A DNA stretch of 58,669 nt. It comes from Poteriospumella lacustris. Lineage: Eukaryota > Sar > Chrysophyceae > Chromulinales > Dinobryaceae. Location of the stretch: contig SMOI01000095.1 in assembly GCA_008000375.1 (NCBI GenBank), positions 50,567 through 109,235 of the forward strand. Direction: 5' to 3'. Positions within the stretch are counted from its first letter, which is position 1. Each line of letters begins with the position of its first letter. The notes under the pieces were generated by a model. That model ran no database searches. It saw only the letters and a list, made by a program, of their open reading frames with translations, and was not told where the DNA came from. This document shows positions 1-11,187 of this stretch, one piece after another. Both the position numbers and the translations under genes were made by a program.

Positions 1-3000
1 GGCATACCGTGTCGCTCGATTCAACCGCATGGCATCCAACAGTTGTCGTTCCAATTCAATTTTCTTCATCAAGCGTTGACAGGCTTGCAGTTCCCCCGTC
101 ACGGTATCTTTCAAGGCGAATTCGTCCAAGAGTGGTACATATTTCTCGGTGATCTGTTGGACCACCGCCTTGGCAATGTCCGTTTCTCGGGAATACAACA
201 ACGACCGTAAATTGACGAGGTCTTCCAAGAGGGGTAAGAGTTTGAAGAGTTTGGGTGCGGTTTCTTCGGCGACGAAGCTTTTGATACCCTGGACCATGTC
301 CAAGTCATCGTTGATGTCGGCAATCATCACATGCCACGAGTCACTGTCCATGGTCACGGCGCGGAAGATCGGTTCGGTGATTTCTTGGACGACGTCGCCA
401 AAGAAACCATGGTAAATCACCTGCCATTGGCAGTTGTTGAGCTCGACGATGCAGTCTTGATACTCTTCGAAGATGTTGTGCTCGACACCGTCGGCGTCCG
501 CATCGGCGACGGCTTTCTCCAATTCGTCCCAGTTCTTCTCGAGGAAGAGTTTGCGAAACTGTAAGCAGTACCCATGTGTCGTTAGCAATAGGGAACGATT
601 CAGCAGGGTTGGGGACAATGAGGTGAGAAGAAAATGATAGAAAATGAGGGGAAATGAGGGGAAAATGATGGAAAACAATGGAAAACAATGGAAAACAATG
701 GAAAACAATAGAAAACAATGGAAAACAATGGAAAACAATGGAAAACAATAGAAAACAATAGAAAACAATGGGAAACAATGGGAAACAATAGAAAACAACA
801 GAAAACAATAGAAAACAATGGAAAACAATGGAAAACAATGGAAAACGATGGAAAACAATGGAAAACGATGGAAAACAATGGAAAACGATGGAAAACAATG
901 GAAAACGATGGAAAACAATAGAAAACAATGGGAAACAATGGGAAACAATAGAAAACAACAGAAAACAATAGAAAACAATGGAAAACAATAGAAAACACCC
1001 CGTGACAGTGGGGTCCACACGGGACCATCACGTACCTGTACAATCCAATGTCCCGCTCGCACGACCCCTTGAATGGCGGGGGTGGGCTTCGTCAACTGCC
1101 GCAATTGCTCCACTAATTTCTCGATTTCCTCGTAGACGACGGGTTCTTCGGTGCCCACTTGACTGCCGGGCACATACCCCTGCAGCAGCAGCGCACGTAG
1201 CTTCTCCGGTGAATTCTGGATCTCGGCCCATTGCTGAATCTCACGCAATTGACTCGCAAAGATACGACAGACCGTGCGCCGACGACTCGCGACATCCATG
1301 ATCTCGATCGCCGTCGAGGCATCGCCTTTGTTCACATAATCATCCAACGCCAAGACCATGTCCGCCGCGTCTTGATACAGATTCTCGACGTCGCGACTGT
1401 TGAAATGATGCTGTTGCAACGATTCGACTTTCTCTTTCAATTCGACAAAGGCCTGTACACCTTCGTCCCCATGCGCAGGGACCATGATACCCGCTTCCGA
1501 ATCAAATTTCTGTACGGCCAGGGCCAACAACCGTTGCAACGGCTCACCCATATCCGCAATTTCCCGTTGCACTGATTCCAAGAAATTGGAGGCATACCGT
1601 AACGCGACACTGGCATCGTCGACGACTGTTTCAAAGTCACGTAACAACTGCACACCATCCAAGATTTGATCGGAGGTTAAGTTGTGCAACACGTACGACG
1701 AAGGCACGTACGTGGTCGTGTACGCGGTGATGTCCGGGTCACTCCGATGGACAATGTCGACGAATTCAATGGCCCGATAATACTGTTGCGAGATGTCTTT
1801 GCATTGCAAGACAATGGGATGGTAGGTAATCTCGAGATCCATCGCCCGTCCGAGTACTTCCTGCAGGGACATGATGCCTTCCTTCGTACGATGGGTCAAC
1901 CGCATCGTCGCGTCTTGAATCAATTCACAGCGTTGATCCAAGAGGGATAACTCATGTTCCATGTGTTCGACCACATGCTGCAAGCAGGGACGTCGTCGAA
2001 TACGATGAAAGACGCGTACCGCTTCTTGAAACGCTTGGAAAGCTGGGGTGGCATCCAGGGTACTCAATTGTTCATTGCCCCGTCGGAACTCCCGGTAATA
2101 CGTTCGGACATCGCCATAGGCCCGCGAATAGACTTTCTTCATCAAGAAACACGTAAACTTCGAGGCAGATTTCCGCAACAAACTGTCGCGCTTCGTTTCC
2201 AACAACTTTTGCTCGTAGCTTTTGAAGAAAATCATGTTGTGTCCCACCCGGGCTTGGGACAAATCCAGTTGCAGTTTCGTCAAGGCATTCAACAACTCTC
2301 CGGAACTATGAAATTGCCAACGCGTACGCGATGGGGCCAAACAACGATATCGATGAATGAAATCCATGTGCGGCATACGACACGGCAAACCGGATTGCTG
2401 AATCTTCACCACTTCGAAGACACCCGAATACAACAATTGTTTGTACACCAAACTCGCTTCAAACCGTTGCGCCATGCAGGCATCGTTACTCTTCACACAT
2501 CGAATGAAATGACTGTGTGTCTTACGCAACATACCCATCAAGGAACCCAATTGTTGGACAAAGCGCCACGATAAACTTTTGCTGGACAAGGTACTGCCAC
2601 TGCCCGCGGCCGCACGTCGTGCACTGCTACCATTGTTCACATCGTTCGCTTTCGCGATGTCCTCGTTGGTTTTCGCAAACAAGCGCATCATCACCGAGTC
2701 CGTCGAACACGACATGGCCCCCACGAGATCGTTGTTCAACGTTTCAATGTTCTTCTCTAAGAACAAGACGGGATTGTACTCGACATCGCCCGCATAATGC
2801 TTGATCAAGAAAATGTCGCCTTTCCGACGCGGGGGAAACGTCACATGCGCCGTTTTGAAGGTTTTCTTCATTTTGTCGTACCATTGCTTCGCCGATCCCT
2901 TCGGAATACGACTTTCTTCATCCAACGCTTTGAAAATGTTCTCAATGTCCCGAATGACATCGGTGTTGTCCTTGAATTCAATCGTTTCACAGACGATCCC

Positions 3001-4571
3001 TTCTTCGGCATACAGGTTCTTTTCGGCAGTGAAAATGACGTAATCGAAGTGATGTTGCAGCATTTCGTTGCAGTAATTGATGCAGAGTTGTTCAAAGGAA
3101 TTTTCCACGAAGATTTCGAACCCGAAAATGTCCAACAAGCCGATACAACGTCCATGTCCATCTTGATGGGAATTGATCTTGCTCTTCGAGTTGATACAAG
3201 CGATGATATCCGTGAAGAGACGATCGTATAAGGATCGTGCTAAACTGTCTCGTGTTTCCACTGCCTTGTGGACATTCAATTGAATTTGCACGACACTTTT
3301 CCGTGTTTTTCCGGTCTCAAATGAACGATTACACAAGGAAAAGGCCAAGGTGCGTGCATTGACGCCCACCTTGACCGCGATATCTTCCAAAAGATCTTGG
3401 TTGACAATGTCAGAGGCTTCTCCGTCTTTGATCGGTATGAAATCGATGTTACCCAATTGCAGAATACCCATCGTAATTTGGAAATAATGCAATGTTTCTT
3501 CTTGTGTGAAGCCCATTTGAATGAAGGATTCTTGCGTCATACGGAAGTTACGAGCGTCATTCAGATCCACCGCTTCTGCATCACCATCTGCTTGAATGTA
3601 CCGATACATGCGAGTATCATTTTGAAGCTTCCAAGTTTTCAATTGTTCTCGTGAAAGGCCACGGAGAATTTGATAGAAGATATGGTAGTTGCGTTCTTGG
3701 TTTTCGCGTTGCGTGACACGTGACTTCTCCAGCAGATAGGACACGATGCTGGCCGAGTGAATGAGGTTATGCCGATCAAAGTTAAGCACCATCCATTTGC
3801 CGAAGCGAGATGAGTTTGGATTGCGGGACGTTTTCGCATTGCCCCAGGCTTCTAGAATAGGACTGGCGGAAATAATGCGATTGGCAATTTCTGTGATGGA
3901 AAGACCTACTTCCTCCTCCCGACTTTGATCAGGATCATCAGAGTCCGCTTTGGTCAGCTCTTGAGCAGCACGGGCATTTGCAACTTCAGTGAGAAAGGCC
4001 AGACATTGCTTCGCAGCTTCCGTTTTGCCTATACGCGATCGATCACAGAGATGAGCGATGTCTCACACGGTTCAGGGTGACATTTTCACGAAGAATTCGC
4101 ACCTGCTCCAGATTCTCCAGAAATGAGAATACTCTGATCCTCACCAGAAGTACACATATCGTGGTAAGCTCGTGCTGGGATCGAGTACACATGCGCATTT
4201 TGCGATCGGTCCATGGGGTCTTCATAGCGTTTCATGATGGCTTTGCCATACAATCCACCAATGACCTCAAAGGGGTTAATCGTCATGAGCACCATACCAA
4301 TATTGGTGTATATTTTTCTCTCTTGGAATCGTGTGCGGATACATTGCAGAATACTACCTTGATTCACGTCGTGAAGGTAAACCAAGTCCTCTGGAGCATT
4401 CCCATCCCTAGATGCGGGAAGACATTTTTGAAGTTGATGCGATGTAACCTTCTGAGACTTTTGAATCATGAAATTGACGCATCCATTCGGCATTTCCTCT
4501 CCTATCTGAGCAGCCAATGCCCACACTTCGTGTTCATCGGGCACCCACCACAGGCGCTCATGGATCGACAT
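1..4571 (-). CDS. Myosin heavy chain, 3' part beyond the left edge
   Basis: Actin-based motor ATPase. Three exons are visible: 4571-4103, 4028-1036 and 558-1 (open at the edge), giving about 1340 residues with no stop. The ATG at 4571 opens an SH3-like N-terminus (MSIHERLWWVPDEHEVW). The P-loop GESGAGKT (about residue 155) is rebuilt exactly by splicing. Switch I NPNSSRFGK (about 228), relay LDIFGFEIF followed by NSFEQLCINYCNE (about 455), the actin-site strand HFIRCVKSND and the converter LPCRMPHMDFIHRYRC (about 700) follow in normal order. After the head comes a basic neck without a clear IQ consensus, then a long helical-looking tail with no domain I recognise. This suggests a protist-specific class rather than class II or V. 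Divergent from the HSP70 gene. Confidence 0.95.
559..1035 (-). repeat. Myosin intron 2 filled with a 10-bp tandem repeat
   Basis: The intron is bounded on the minus strand by CAG|GTACGTGATGG and TACTGCTTACAG|TTTCGC, and the reading frame joins at a codon boundary. Between 661 and 997 it is a tandem array of about 33 decamers, consensus GAAAACAATG on the plus strand. Variants are GAAAACAATA, GGAAACAATG, GAAAACAACA and GAAAACGATG. A 79-bp block at 751-829 recurs at 911-989, showing duplication of several units at once. The sense strand is therefore pyrimidine-rich. At 477 bp it is far longer than any other intron inferred here (50-113 bp). Confidence 0.93.
4029..4102 (-). other. Myosin intron 1, splitting a P-loop codon
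   Basis: A 74-bp intron lies between GGAGCAG|GTGCGAATTC and CGTATAG|GCAAAACGG on the minus strand. Removing it restores GESGAGKTE, the myosin P-loop, splitting the second Gly codon of the GAGK segment after its first base. Without splicing the frame reads GESGAGANSS and stops. Confidence 0.95.
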
Positions 4572-5037
4572 TTTTCCACGCAATGAAAAGAATTAAAAAG
4601 TTGGAATCACTTTTGGAACGTAGATAGTGATGGGAAAGTTCGTTCAAAAATCTGATCTCACTGATACTTGGAATGACAGTAGAACCGCGAACAAACAATA
4701 GCGTAATCCAACTCTTTTATCGTCTGTTGTTCCATGTTGCTGGAGGTCGTGATGTGAGCAACTCAGCAGCTCTAATAATTGAAACGGTTTAACAACGGCT
4801 AACGTCATCGTCATCAAGCCCAGTCACAGATACGTAGAACGTAGACTGTCCCAGGTATTTTCGTTCATATTTCCAGGATTTTCATTTTTCTTGTGCGAGC
4901 CACACAACAAACGTCACGTTGGGAGCCATCCAAAATAGCAATGGCGTTAGCCAACTGGAGACATGGAAAAAGCAACCAAAGAATCTACACGAAATCACAC
5001 TAATATTTGCAGCTCGCAATACAGTACTAGTTAGAAA
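4572..5037. promoter_or_regulatory. Divergent promoter region, myosin / HSP70
   Basis: This 466-bp stretch separates the two start codons and must hold both promoters and 5' leaders. A GAAnnTTC pair at 4634-4641 could be part of a heat-shock element, but a full three-box element is not evident, so this is weak. No canonical TATA box stands out. The long minus-strand frame entering from 4882 onward is the antisense of HSP70. Confidence 0.4.
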
Positions 5038-6942
5038 ATGGCTACTTTCGTTGACGAAGAAGGACCTATCATCGGTATTGACTTGGGTACCACCTACTCT
5101 TGCGTTGCCGTGTTCGACAATGCGACCCAGAAGGTGAACGTCCTCCCTAACTCCATCGGTGAGAAGACCACCCCTTCTTGGGTTGCCTACACTTCTTCCG
5201 GTCGTGTTGTTGGCCAACCTGCCAAGCAACAGGCTTCCATGAACGCTTCCAACACCATCTACGACATCAAGAGAATTATCGGCAGATCTTGGGATGACGC
5301 CGTGACCCGCGAGGAGTCCCGCAGATTCCCCTTCTTGATCCTTGATGGTGGCGATGGACGCCCTGTCATTGAGGTCGAGTGGAAGGGTGTTAAGCACAGA
5401 CTTTCCCCTGAGGAGATCTCCGCCGTGGTCTTGTCCGAGATGAAGAGATCCGCTGAGGAGGCCCTTGGCCGCCCTGTCCGCAAGGCTGTCATCACTGTCC
5501 CTGCCCACTTCAACGACCAACAGCGTCAGGCTACCAAGGATGCTGGTCGCATTGCTGGTCTTGATGTGTGCCGCATCATCAACGAGCCTACTGCTGCCGC
5601 CCTTGCCTACGGTCTTCACACTGCTGGTGCTGAGGGTGCTGCTGCCACGCAGAAGCCTAACGTCGTCATCTTCGATCTTGGAGGTGGAACTTTCGATGTG
5701 TCCGTTCTGTCCATGGAGGGTGGTGTGTTCGCCGTCAAGGCCACCGGTGGTGATACCCACTTGGGTGGTGAGGACTTCGACAACGCAGTTGTCGAGTGGG
5801 CCCACAAGCAGGTCGAGGAGAAGCACGGCAAGAACGCCTTGAAGGCCATCAAGTCCAGCCAGAAGGCTCAGCAGAGACTTCGCCGCGCTGTCGAGTCCGC
5901 CAAGCGTGCTTTGTCCACCACCACCGAGGCTGACATCGATTTGGATGCCTTCGTTGACGGTGAGAACTTCAACGTCACTCTTACTCGTGCCACTTTCGAG
6001 CGCTTGAACCAGGCTCACTTCGAGCGCTGCATTGAGACCGTCCGCAACGTGCTTCGTGACGCTGGTGTCGCCAACGAGTCCGTCTCTGACGTTGTCTTGG
6101 TCGGTGGTTCCACCCGTGTTCCTAAGATCCAGGAGATGCTTTTGGAGTTGTTCAACGGCCGTGTTGAGTTGTGCAAGAACATCAACCCTGATGAGGCCGT
6201 CGCTTACGGTGCTGCCGTCCAGGGTGCCATCTTGAAGGCTGGTGGTACTGGTGGTGGAGCTGATCTTGGTGGATTCAGCTCTGACTTGGTCTTGTTGGAT
6301 GTCACTCCTCTTTCCCTCGGTATCGAGTTGGAGGGTAAGGTCATGTCCGTCCTCATCCCCAGAAACACTGCCATCCCTTGCGTGCGCTCCCGTGAGTACA
6401 CCACCTGCGAGGACTGGCAGACCGAGATTGACGTTGTTGTGTACGAAGGTGAGCGCCCTCACACTTCCGCCAACAACAAGCTCGGTGAGTTCAAGATCTC
6501 TGGTGTTCAACGCGCCAAGAGAGGTGAGCCTAAGGTTGAGGTCACCTTCGCTTTGGATGCCAACGGTATCTTGTCCGTCACTGCTGTCGACAAGGTCACT
6601 GGTGCCCAGGCCAAGGCTGACATCAAGGCTGACCGTGGACGCTTGACTGATGCTGATATCGAGCGCATGATTGCCGATGCCGAGAGATACCGTGCTGAGG
6701 ACTTGGCTTTGGCTCGCAAGATCCACTTGCGCAATGCCATCGAGGAGGCCATCTACTCGGTCAAGTCCACCTTGACTGAGCGCAACGATATTGCTGGTAT
6801 CTCCGAATTGGATGATTTGATCACTTGGATTGAATCCGAGGCTGACGAAGCCAGCTACGAGGCCCTTTCCCGCAAGGCCGACCAGATTTACTCTCGCTTC
6901 GGTGTCCGCGTGGATACCAACTCGAGAATGAAGGGCATGTAA
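5038..6942 (+). CDS. HSP70 chaperone, divergent cytosolic type without EEVD
   Basis: ATP-dependent chaperone of 634 residues in one exon. The three HSP70 signatures are present: IGIDLGTTYS (residues 12-21), IFDLGGGTFDVSVL (about 217) and VVLVGGSTRVPKIQEM (about 355), followed by the linker and substrate-binding core LLDVTPLSLGIELEG. There is no signal peptide, transit peptide or ER-retention tail. The C-terminus is short and ends RVDTNSRMKGM, so the EEVD that docks TPR co-chaperones is missing, as is the usual GGMP tail. The beta-domain also deviates (REYTTCEDWQTEIDVVVYEG). Codon use is strongly biased (GCC, GTC, TTG, AAG), as expected of a highly expressed gene. Confidence 0.96.
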   Translation: MATFVDEEGPIIGIDLGTTYSCVAVFDNATQKVNVLPNSIGEKTTPSWVAYTSSGRVVGQPAKQQASMNASNTIYDIKRIIGRSWDDAVTREESRRFPFLILDGGDGRPVIEVEWKGVKHRLSPEEISAVVLSEMKRSAEEALGRPVRKAVITVPAHFNDQQRQATKDAGRIAGLDVCRIINEPTAAALAYGLHTAGAEGAAATQKPNVVIFDLGGGTFDVSVLSMEGGVFAVKATGGDTHLGGEDFDNAVVEWAHKQVEEKHGKNALKAIKSSQKAQQRLRRAVESAKRALSTTTEADIDLDAFVDGENFNVTLTRATFERLNQAHFERCIETVRNVLRDAGVANESVSDVVLVGGSTRVPKIQEMLLELFNGRVELCKNINPDEAVAYGAAVQGAILKAGGTGGGADLGGFSSDLVLLDVTPLSLGIELEGKVMSVLIPRNTAIPCVRSREYTTCEDWQTEIDVVVYEGERPHTSANNKLGEFKISGVQRAKRGEPKVEVTFALDANGILSVTAVDKVTGAQAKADIKADRGRLTDADIERMIADAERYRAEDLALARKIHLRNAIEEAIYSVKSTLTERNDIAGISELDDLITWIESEADEASYEALSRKADQIYSRFGVRVDTNSRMKGM

Positions 6943-7797
6943 ATCTGAAGCCTAGCTATAGTTTAGGATTTTCTTCGCTTCACACCTCGTTGAGTGGGAA
7001 CTGAATCTGTGTATTGCTGACTAATGTGCTTCGTTGCGCACTGTCATCTCTCTTCAATTTTGTTATATATCGTGGTAGTTGGTTCTAGTTCAGCGAAATA
7101 TGGCATTCTTTTTCCTTGCCCATCGATAAATACACACATTCATAATAATTAACTAATTAATTTACGTTAATTTTTATTTTCAAGTGTGCACTTCAGTGAT
7201 TTCGAAATAGACATAGATTTGGCTTTGCCTGAATGAACTCTCTTGCCTTCAGTTGATACTGTTATGGTCGATGAACTGACTTGAACTCATTCGGCAGGCC
7301 CTAGTGTGTCTACTTCGAAACATTATCGTGTCTGCTTCGAAGCTAAAAATTAACGTAAATTAATTACAACGTTTCTATCAAACTCTGTTCAGCTTTAACG
7401 ATTTCAGTTGAAGAATAGCCATATTCATTCCTTGAAAGGGTAGACATTAGTGGATAGACCGAAGCTAGCCTGCAAAGATTCCGCAGCAGTCCTTTGTGTC
7501 TTTCTTCCTATTGAATTTTCGTACAACAAAGTGTGGCCCATTATATTAAACAAACGAAAGGCTTTAGCTTGGAGCGAAAGTGGTATAAATTAACGTATCA
7601 AATTCTATTCGGAATCCCTGACGAAAATCAGAATCGAAGGCAATCGAAGTCAAAATCGAAGAGATACAAAGCGTGTGAGAAAGAACAACACCGGAATCCT
7701 TCAGGTCGTAGCTCCAACTAGAACCCGCAAGCAACAACAACAAGCACATGGGCGTGCTGTGGGCGTGAGAAAAGATACTTACAAATGTTTCAGCACT
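6943..7797. other. Intergenic region, HSP70 3' end to transporter 3' end
   Basis: An 855-bp AT-rich stretch between convergent genes. It holds a perfect 23-bp inverted repeat (7154-7176 and 7344-7366) and a third partial copy of its core, AAATTAACGTA, near 7586-7597. Short open frames here have no recognisable composition or domains. I see no gene. Confidence 0.6.
7154..7366. repeat. 213-bp segment with 23-bp terminal inverted repeats
   Basis: Positions 7154-7176 and 7344-7366 are exact reverse complements, of the form TAATTAATTTACG..., separated by 167 bp without coding capacity. Both ends finish in TA, which would fit a TA target duplication of a mariner-like miniature element. An alternative is a transcript hairpin or a bidirectional 3'-end signal between the two convergent genes. 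No transposase is present. Confidence 0.55.
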
Positions 7798-9289
7798 TTA
7801 AGCATCCAAACCACCATACTTATTTCGAGGTTGATTCTTACTGAGAAGAGCAATTCCTTGATGATCCTTGTCCATGGACCGAGCAAGCTCGCGGCGTTCC
7901 TTGTCACGATTTCCAACTGCAGGGCTCAATAAAATCATGGGAGAAATACCTTCACGATACGCGATTTCAGTTGCTTGTTTGGGAGTGGGAGGAACAGAAT
8001 GCGAGTGAGGATGTACTGGCGGCTTCAGCGGTTCTTCTTGACCGTGGGACTCTTCCAATGCGTCGTACTCATCAGAGCAATCGATGAAAAAGCTCTTAAG
8101 ATCTCCACGAAGATATAATGAACCATCATTCGGGGCGTTGTAGATAGCAGTACCGTACAACAAGACAAACATTCCAAACAGCTGCAGGAAGGACCAGGCC
8201 GTCCATGATTCACCAAACGATGTTGAAATGAAGTAGAAAATATACAAGTCCAAGCCCCAGACCGTAACAGGTCTGAAGTTATCCAAAATCGCATGCCAAA
8301 CGGAATCCAACATGTAGGTGACAAGAATCGCCAGAATGTTGTACTGCAAAACCGAGAAGAAATAGAGCAAGAAGACCGCTTGGATGTGGGTGGAGTGCTG
8401 GATCATATACCACGTGTTGAAAGGGTTTTCAACGCAGCCGTGATCAGGACCATGAATGGCATACGCAGCAGGATACAGAACAAAGATACACAACAAAGTT
8501 CCCCAAAAACCTTCCATTCCAATCATCAACAAGGGTGGGATGGCAGCATCCGCATCCGTCATCATCTTCTCTTCAAAGGCGTACTGCAGACTCTGCACGA
8601 AGGCACCACACAAAATGAGCACAACACCTGTCAAAGGACTGTTAAATTGAGAATCTTCTCCAGCAGAGGAGTCGCCGCCACTCATCATAGCTGTGACGCC
8701 GACAAGGACAATAGAGAAAACGTTGAATGCAATTCCAATCCACTTGAATCGCTGCAGATGATGTCCCAAAAAGAATTGTTTCAGCAATGCAACAAAAATA
8801 ATAGCAGATCCTACAGATAGAGAGTAAAATATCAATGCAAGATGGAACACAGAACAAGAGCAGTCGTCACCTACCTCGCAACATTTGATAAATGGACACG
8901 TTGACATAGCGCAAACCAAACATGGCCAAAGCACTTGCAACCAAATCAAAGACCGATGGAATGACCAAAATTGCAATCTTCCACAAGGGAATAGGCTCAA
9001 CAACAGCATCTGCTGGAAGAGTTTCTGGATCGTAACCAGGATAGCCAGGGAAGGGTATCTTGAACTTCTGAATGATGAAGTGACCGGCCAAAGCTCCAGT
9101 CATGCCAAGAAACATCCCAAAAGTCTGAAAGAGAGGAAAAGAGAAGTTTTCAACCTCTCCCGTCATTCCAACTCCCTTCATGGTGAGCATGATCTTCGAA
9201 CTTAAGGAACAGAGTGTTCCGCCAATCAAGGCGAAAATGAAAATCGTAGCTTCAGGCCACCCAAACTTCTTCCCTTTTCCTCCTCCCAT
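7798..9289 (-). CDS. SLC35F6-like drug/metabolite transporter
   Basis: Multi-pass membrane transporter of the drug/metabolite transporter superfamily, 475 residues. Exon 1 is 9289-8875 and exon 2 is 8810-7798. The intron 8811-8874 joins YQMLRG to SAIIFVALLKQFFLG, the conserved helix-4/5 region of SLC35F6 (human C2orf18 family: FQMLRGAVIIF). Other shared features are the N-terminal first helix with LSSKIMLTMKG, PLFQTFGMFLGM, the EEKMM segment after a helix, and a tenth helix ending LLYGTAIYNAP. The C-terminal about 100 residues are hydrophilic, Pro/His-rich and cytosolic in appearance. In animals the family sits in lysosomes or mitochondria; the substrate here is unknown. Divergent from the HTRA-like gene. 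Confidence 0.88.
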
Positions 9290-9598
9290 GGCTGTTTCGT
9301 TGGAGCAAACTTAAGGTAAGTATCAAAGAACTTTTGATGGAATGAAAAGTAGATCTGCATCTGTTCAAAGCAGCAAGTTGTTGGATGCAAGAAGATGCTC
9401 GACGGTGCGACGGTGCTCGATGAAAGTGGGAATTTCTCGGAAAAGGCGAGTTTCAGGCGACAACAACTCGGGTCGAGTTTTCATTCCAGGAACACCGAAA
9501 AACAACTGACAAAGAAGACAAAGCGAAAGCAACGTAGGAACACAAGCAAAAGACAGGCGAGAGGGTCTCAAGATCTTCTCCAAGAAGTATCGGAGATC
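9290..9598. promoter_or_regulatory. Divergent promoter region, transporter / HTRA-like protease
   Basis: 309 bp between the two start codons. The protease frame stays open upstream to 9395 with a non-ATG start, which I regard as leader sequence. No clear TATA box or other element is recognisable. Confidence 0.35.
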
Positions 9599-10934
9599 AT
9601 GTATACTGTCAGAACTGCGCGGCTGTTATCGGTCGGTTTCCGATCAAGCCTTCAATCGAAGAGATTCGTCGCACAAGCCCTGTCGACGTATGCTCACAAT
9701 CACAATAACAATCAACAGCAATGGAGTTCCGTTGCAATGATGGTCGCCAGTGCGGCTATTCTTAGTGGTGTAGCACTCAGCAACATTACACAGTCGACAT
9801 GCGAGCAGTACCCTGAGCATGAAGAGGACGAGCGAGAACGTATTCGTATCAATAGCAAATTGCCATTGACGAGGAACTTCGTCGCCGATGTGGTCGAAGT
9901 ATGTTCTCCTGCAGTCGTAAACATCGTATCAGTTGGAAATGGTAGCTTTGGAGGAATGGTTGCCTCTGCCGGATCGGGTTTTATCATTTCGAAGGATGGC
10001 TACGTGGTCACCAATGCACATGTTGTGACATCCTCCGGCGATGGAAATGTCGTTGTCACTCTTAAAGATGGACGGAAAAAGTCTGGTAGAGTGCATAGCA
10101 TGGATACGCAATCGGATATTGCCATTGTGAAGATCGACGACAAGTTCATTGACCACCCGCTGCCCACCATTCCATTCGGCATTTCCTCCAAAGCTCGCGC
10201 AGGTGAATTTGTCATCGCCATTGGATCACCAATGCAACTTCAAAACTCGGCCAGTTTGGGTATTATTTCTGCAACTGCACGGCATGCCAGTGAACTGGGG
10301 TTGAGCAACAATCGTGCGGAGTATATTCAGACCGATGCGGCGATCAACGTGGGCAACTCGGGTGGCCCTCTGGTGAATTTGGATGGTGAAGTGATCGGTA
10401 TCAACACCATGAAAGTCAAGAACGGCGATGGAATATCGTTGGCTATTCCCATCGATATTGCTGCCGTCATTATCAATCAATTGCTGCAATACAAACGCGT
10501 GGTTCGACCTTACGTTGGTTTGCGCATGGCGAACATTATCCCCGTACAAGAAGAGACAGACCGCTCATTATCCTTCTTCCGAAACAAGAAGAAATCTTCT
10601 CAAGTTCCTCCCATGATGAACGTTGATAAGATGCAAGTGGTCGTTCTTGATGTCGTTCGAGGATCTCCCGCACACTTGGCCGGTGTCCAAACGTAAGCCC
10701 CCCTCCTTTTATCTGCTTGTGTGGCGCGATCTTTCATTTTTGTGTGTTTTGCATGGTGATAGGGGCGATGTAGTCCTGAATATCAACGGTAAAGAAGTCG
10801 GCAATGTCAAAGATGTGCTGAGTGAGATAGGTCTCGATGTCGGAAAAACCATCGATCTCACCGTCCGTCGCAATGGGGACCACCTCAAATTGACCTTTAC
10901 CACTGCCCCAGAAACTGCTCGTCCAACGAAATAA
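9599..10934 (+). CDS. HTRA2/Omi-like mitochondrial serine protease
   Basis: Trypsin-fold quality-control protease followed by one PDZ domain, 421 residues. Exon 1 is 9599-10692 and exon 2 is 10763-10934; the 70-bp intron splits a Thr codon. The ATG at 9599 gives a basic, Arg/Ser-rich leader (MYTVRTARLLSVGF) and a hydrophobic segment near residues 40-55. This matches the mitochondrial presequence plus membrane anchor of HTRA2. The catalytic triad is visible as H141 (TNAHVV), D173 (SDIAIV) and S254 (GNSGGPL). The PDZ domain begins about residue 310 (PYVGLRM), crosses the intron, and contains the GD-V-LNINGKEV core. In animals this family acts in the intermembrane space; that location is inferred here. 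Confidence 0.92.
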
Positions 10935-11187
10935 CAAAACAATATCTACAAAGAGTGTATGAAACAACGTTTGCTTTTAAATCACACCGCTACACCGCAC
11001 GCCACAGTTACGATTCAGGGTAGACCGGGCCACGTGCGTGGATCTGTAACCGTTGCTTTTTTTTACTGTCATCGCCGATTTAACTCGAGTTACATGAGAC
11101 GATGCGTGTGGTAAGGTCAACAACGTTGACCAGCAAATGCGGATAAACAAATGCAACGACGATGAACAGCAGGCGGAGTAGGGTGGT

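Noticed and set aside
661-997. Possible CRISPR array
   Set aside because: Contiguous 10-bp repeats without spacers, inside a eukaryotic intron.
341-1043. Minus-strand frames of 147-225 codons, Phe/Ser/Cys-rich
   Set aside because: They are translations of the decamer array in the myosin intron; clean splice sites flank the array and the myosin frame resumes on both sides.
4882-6726. 614-codon minus-strand frame opposite HSP70
   Set aside because: Long antisense frames opposite biased HSP70 genes are a known artefact, sometimes mislabelled as NAD-glutamate dehydrogenase. The plus strand is a complete HSP70, and the antisense protein is low-complexity Leu/Ser/Gly/Asp sequence.
7533-7932. Short plus-strand frames of 62 and 85 codons near the transporter 3' end
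   Set aside because: Biased Lys/Ser/Arg composition, no features, and overlap with the transporter's 3' end.
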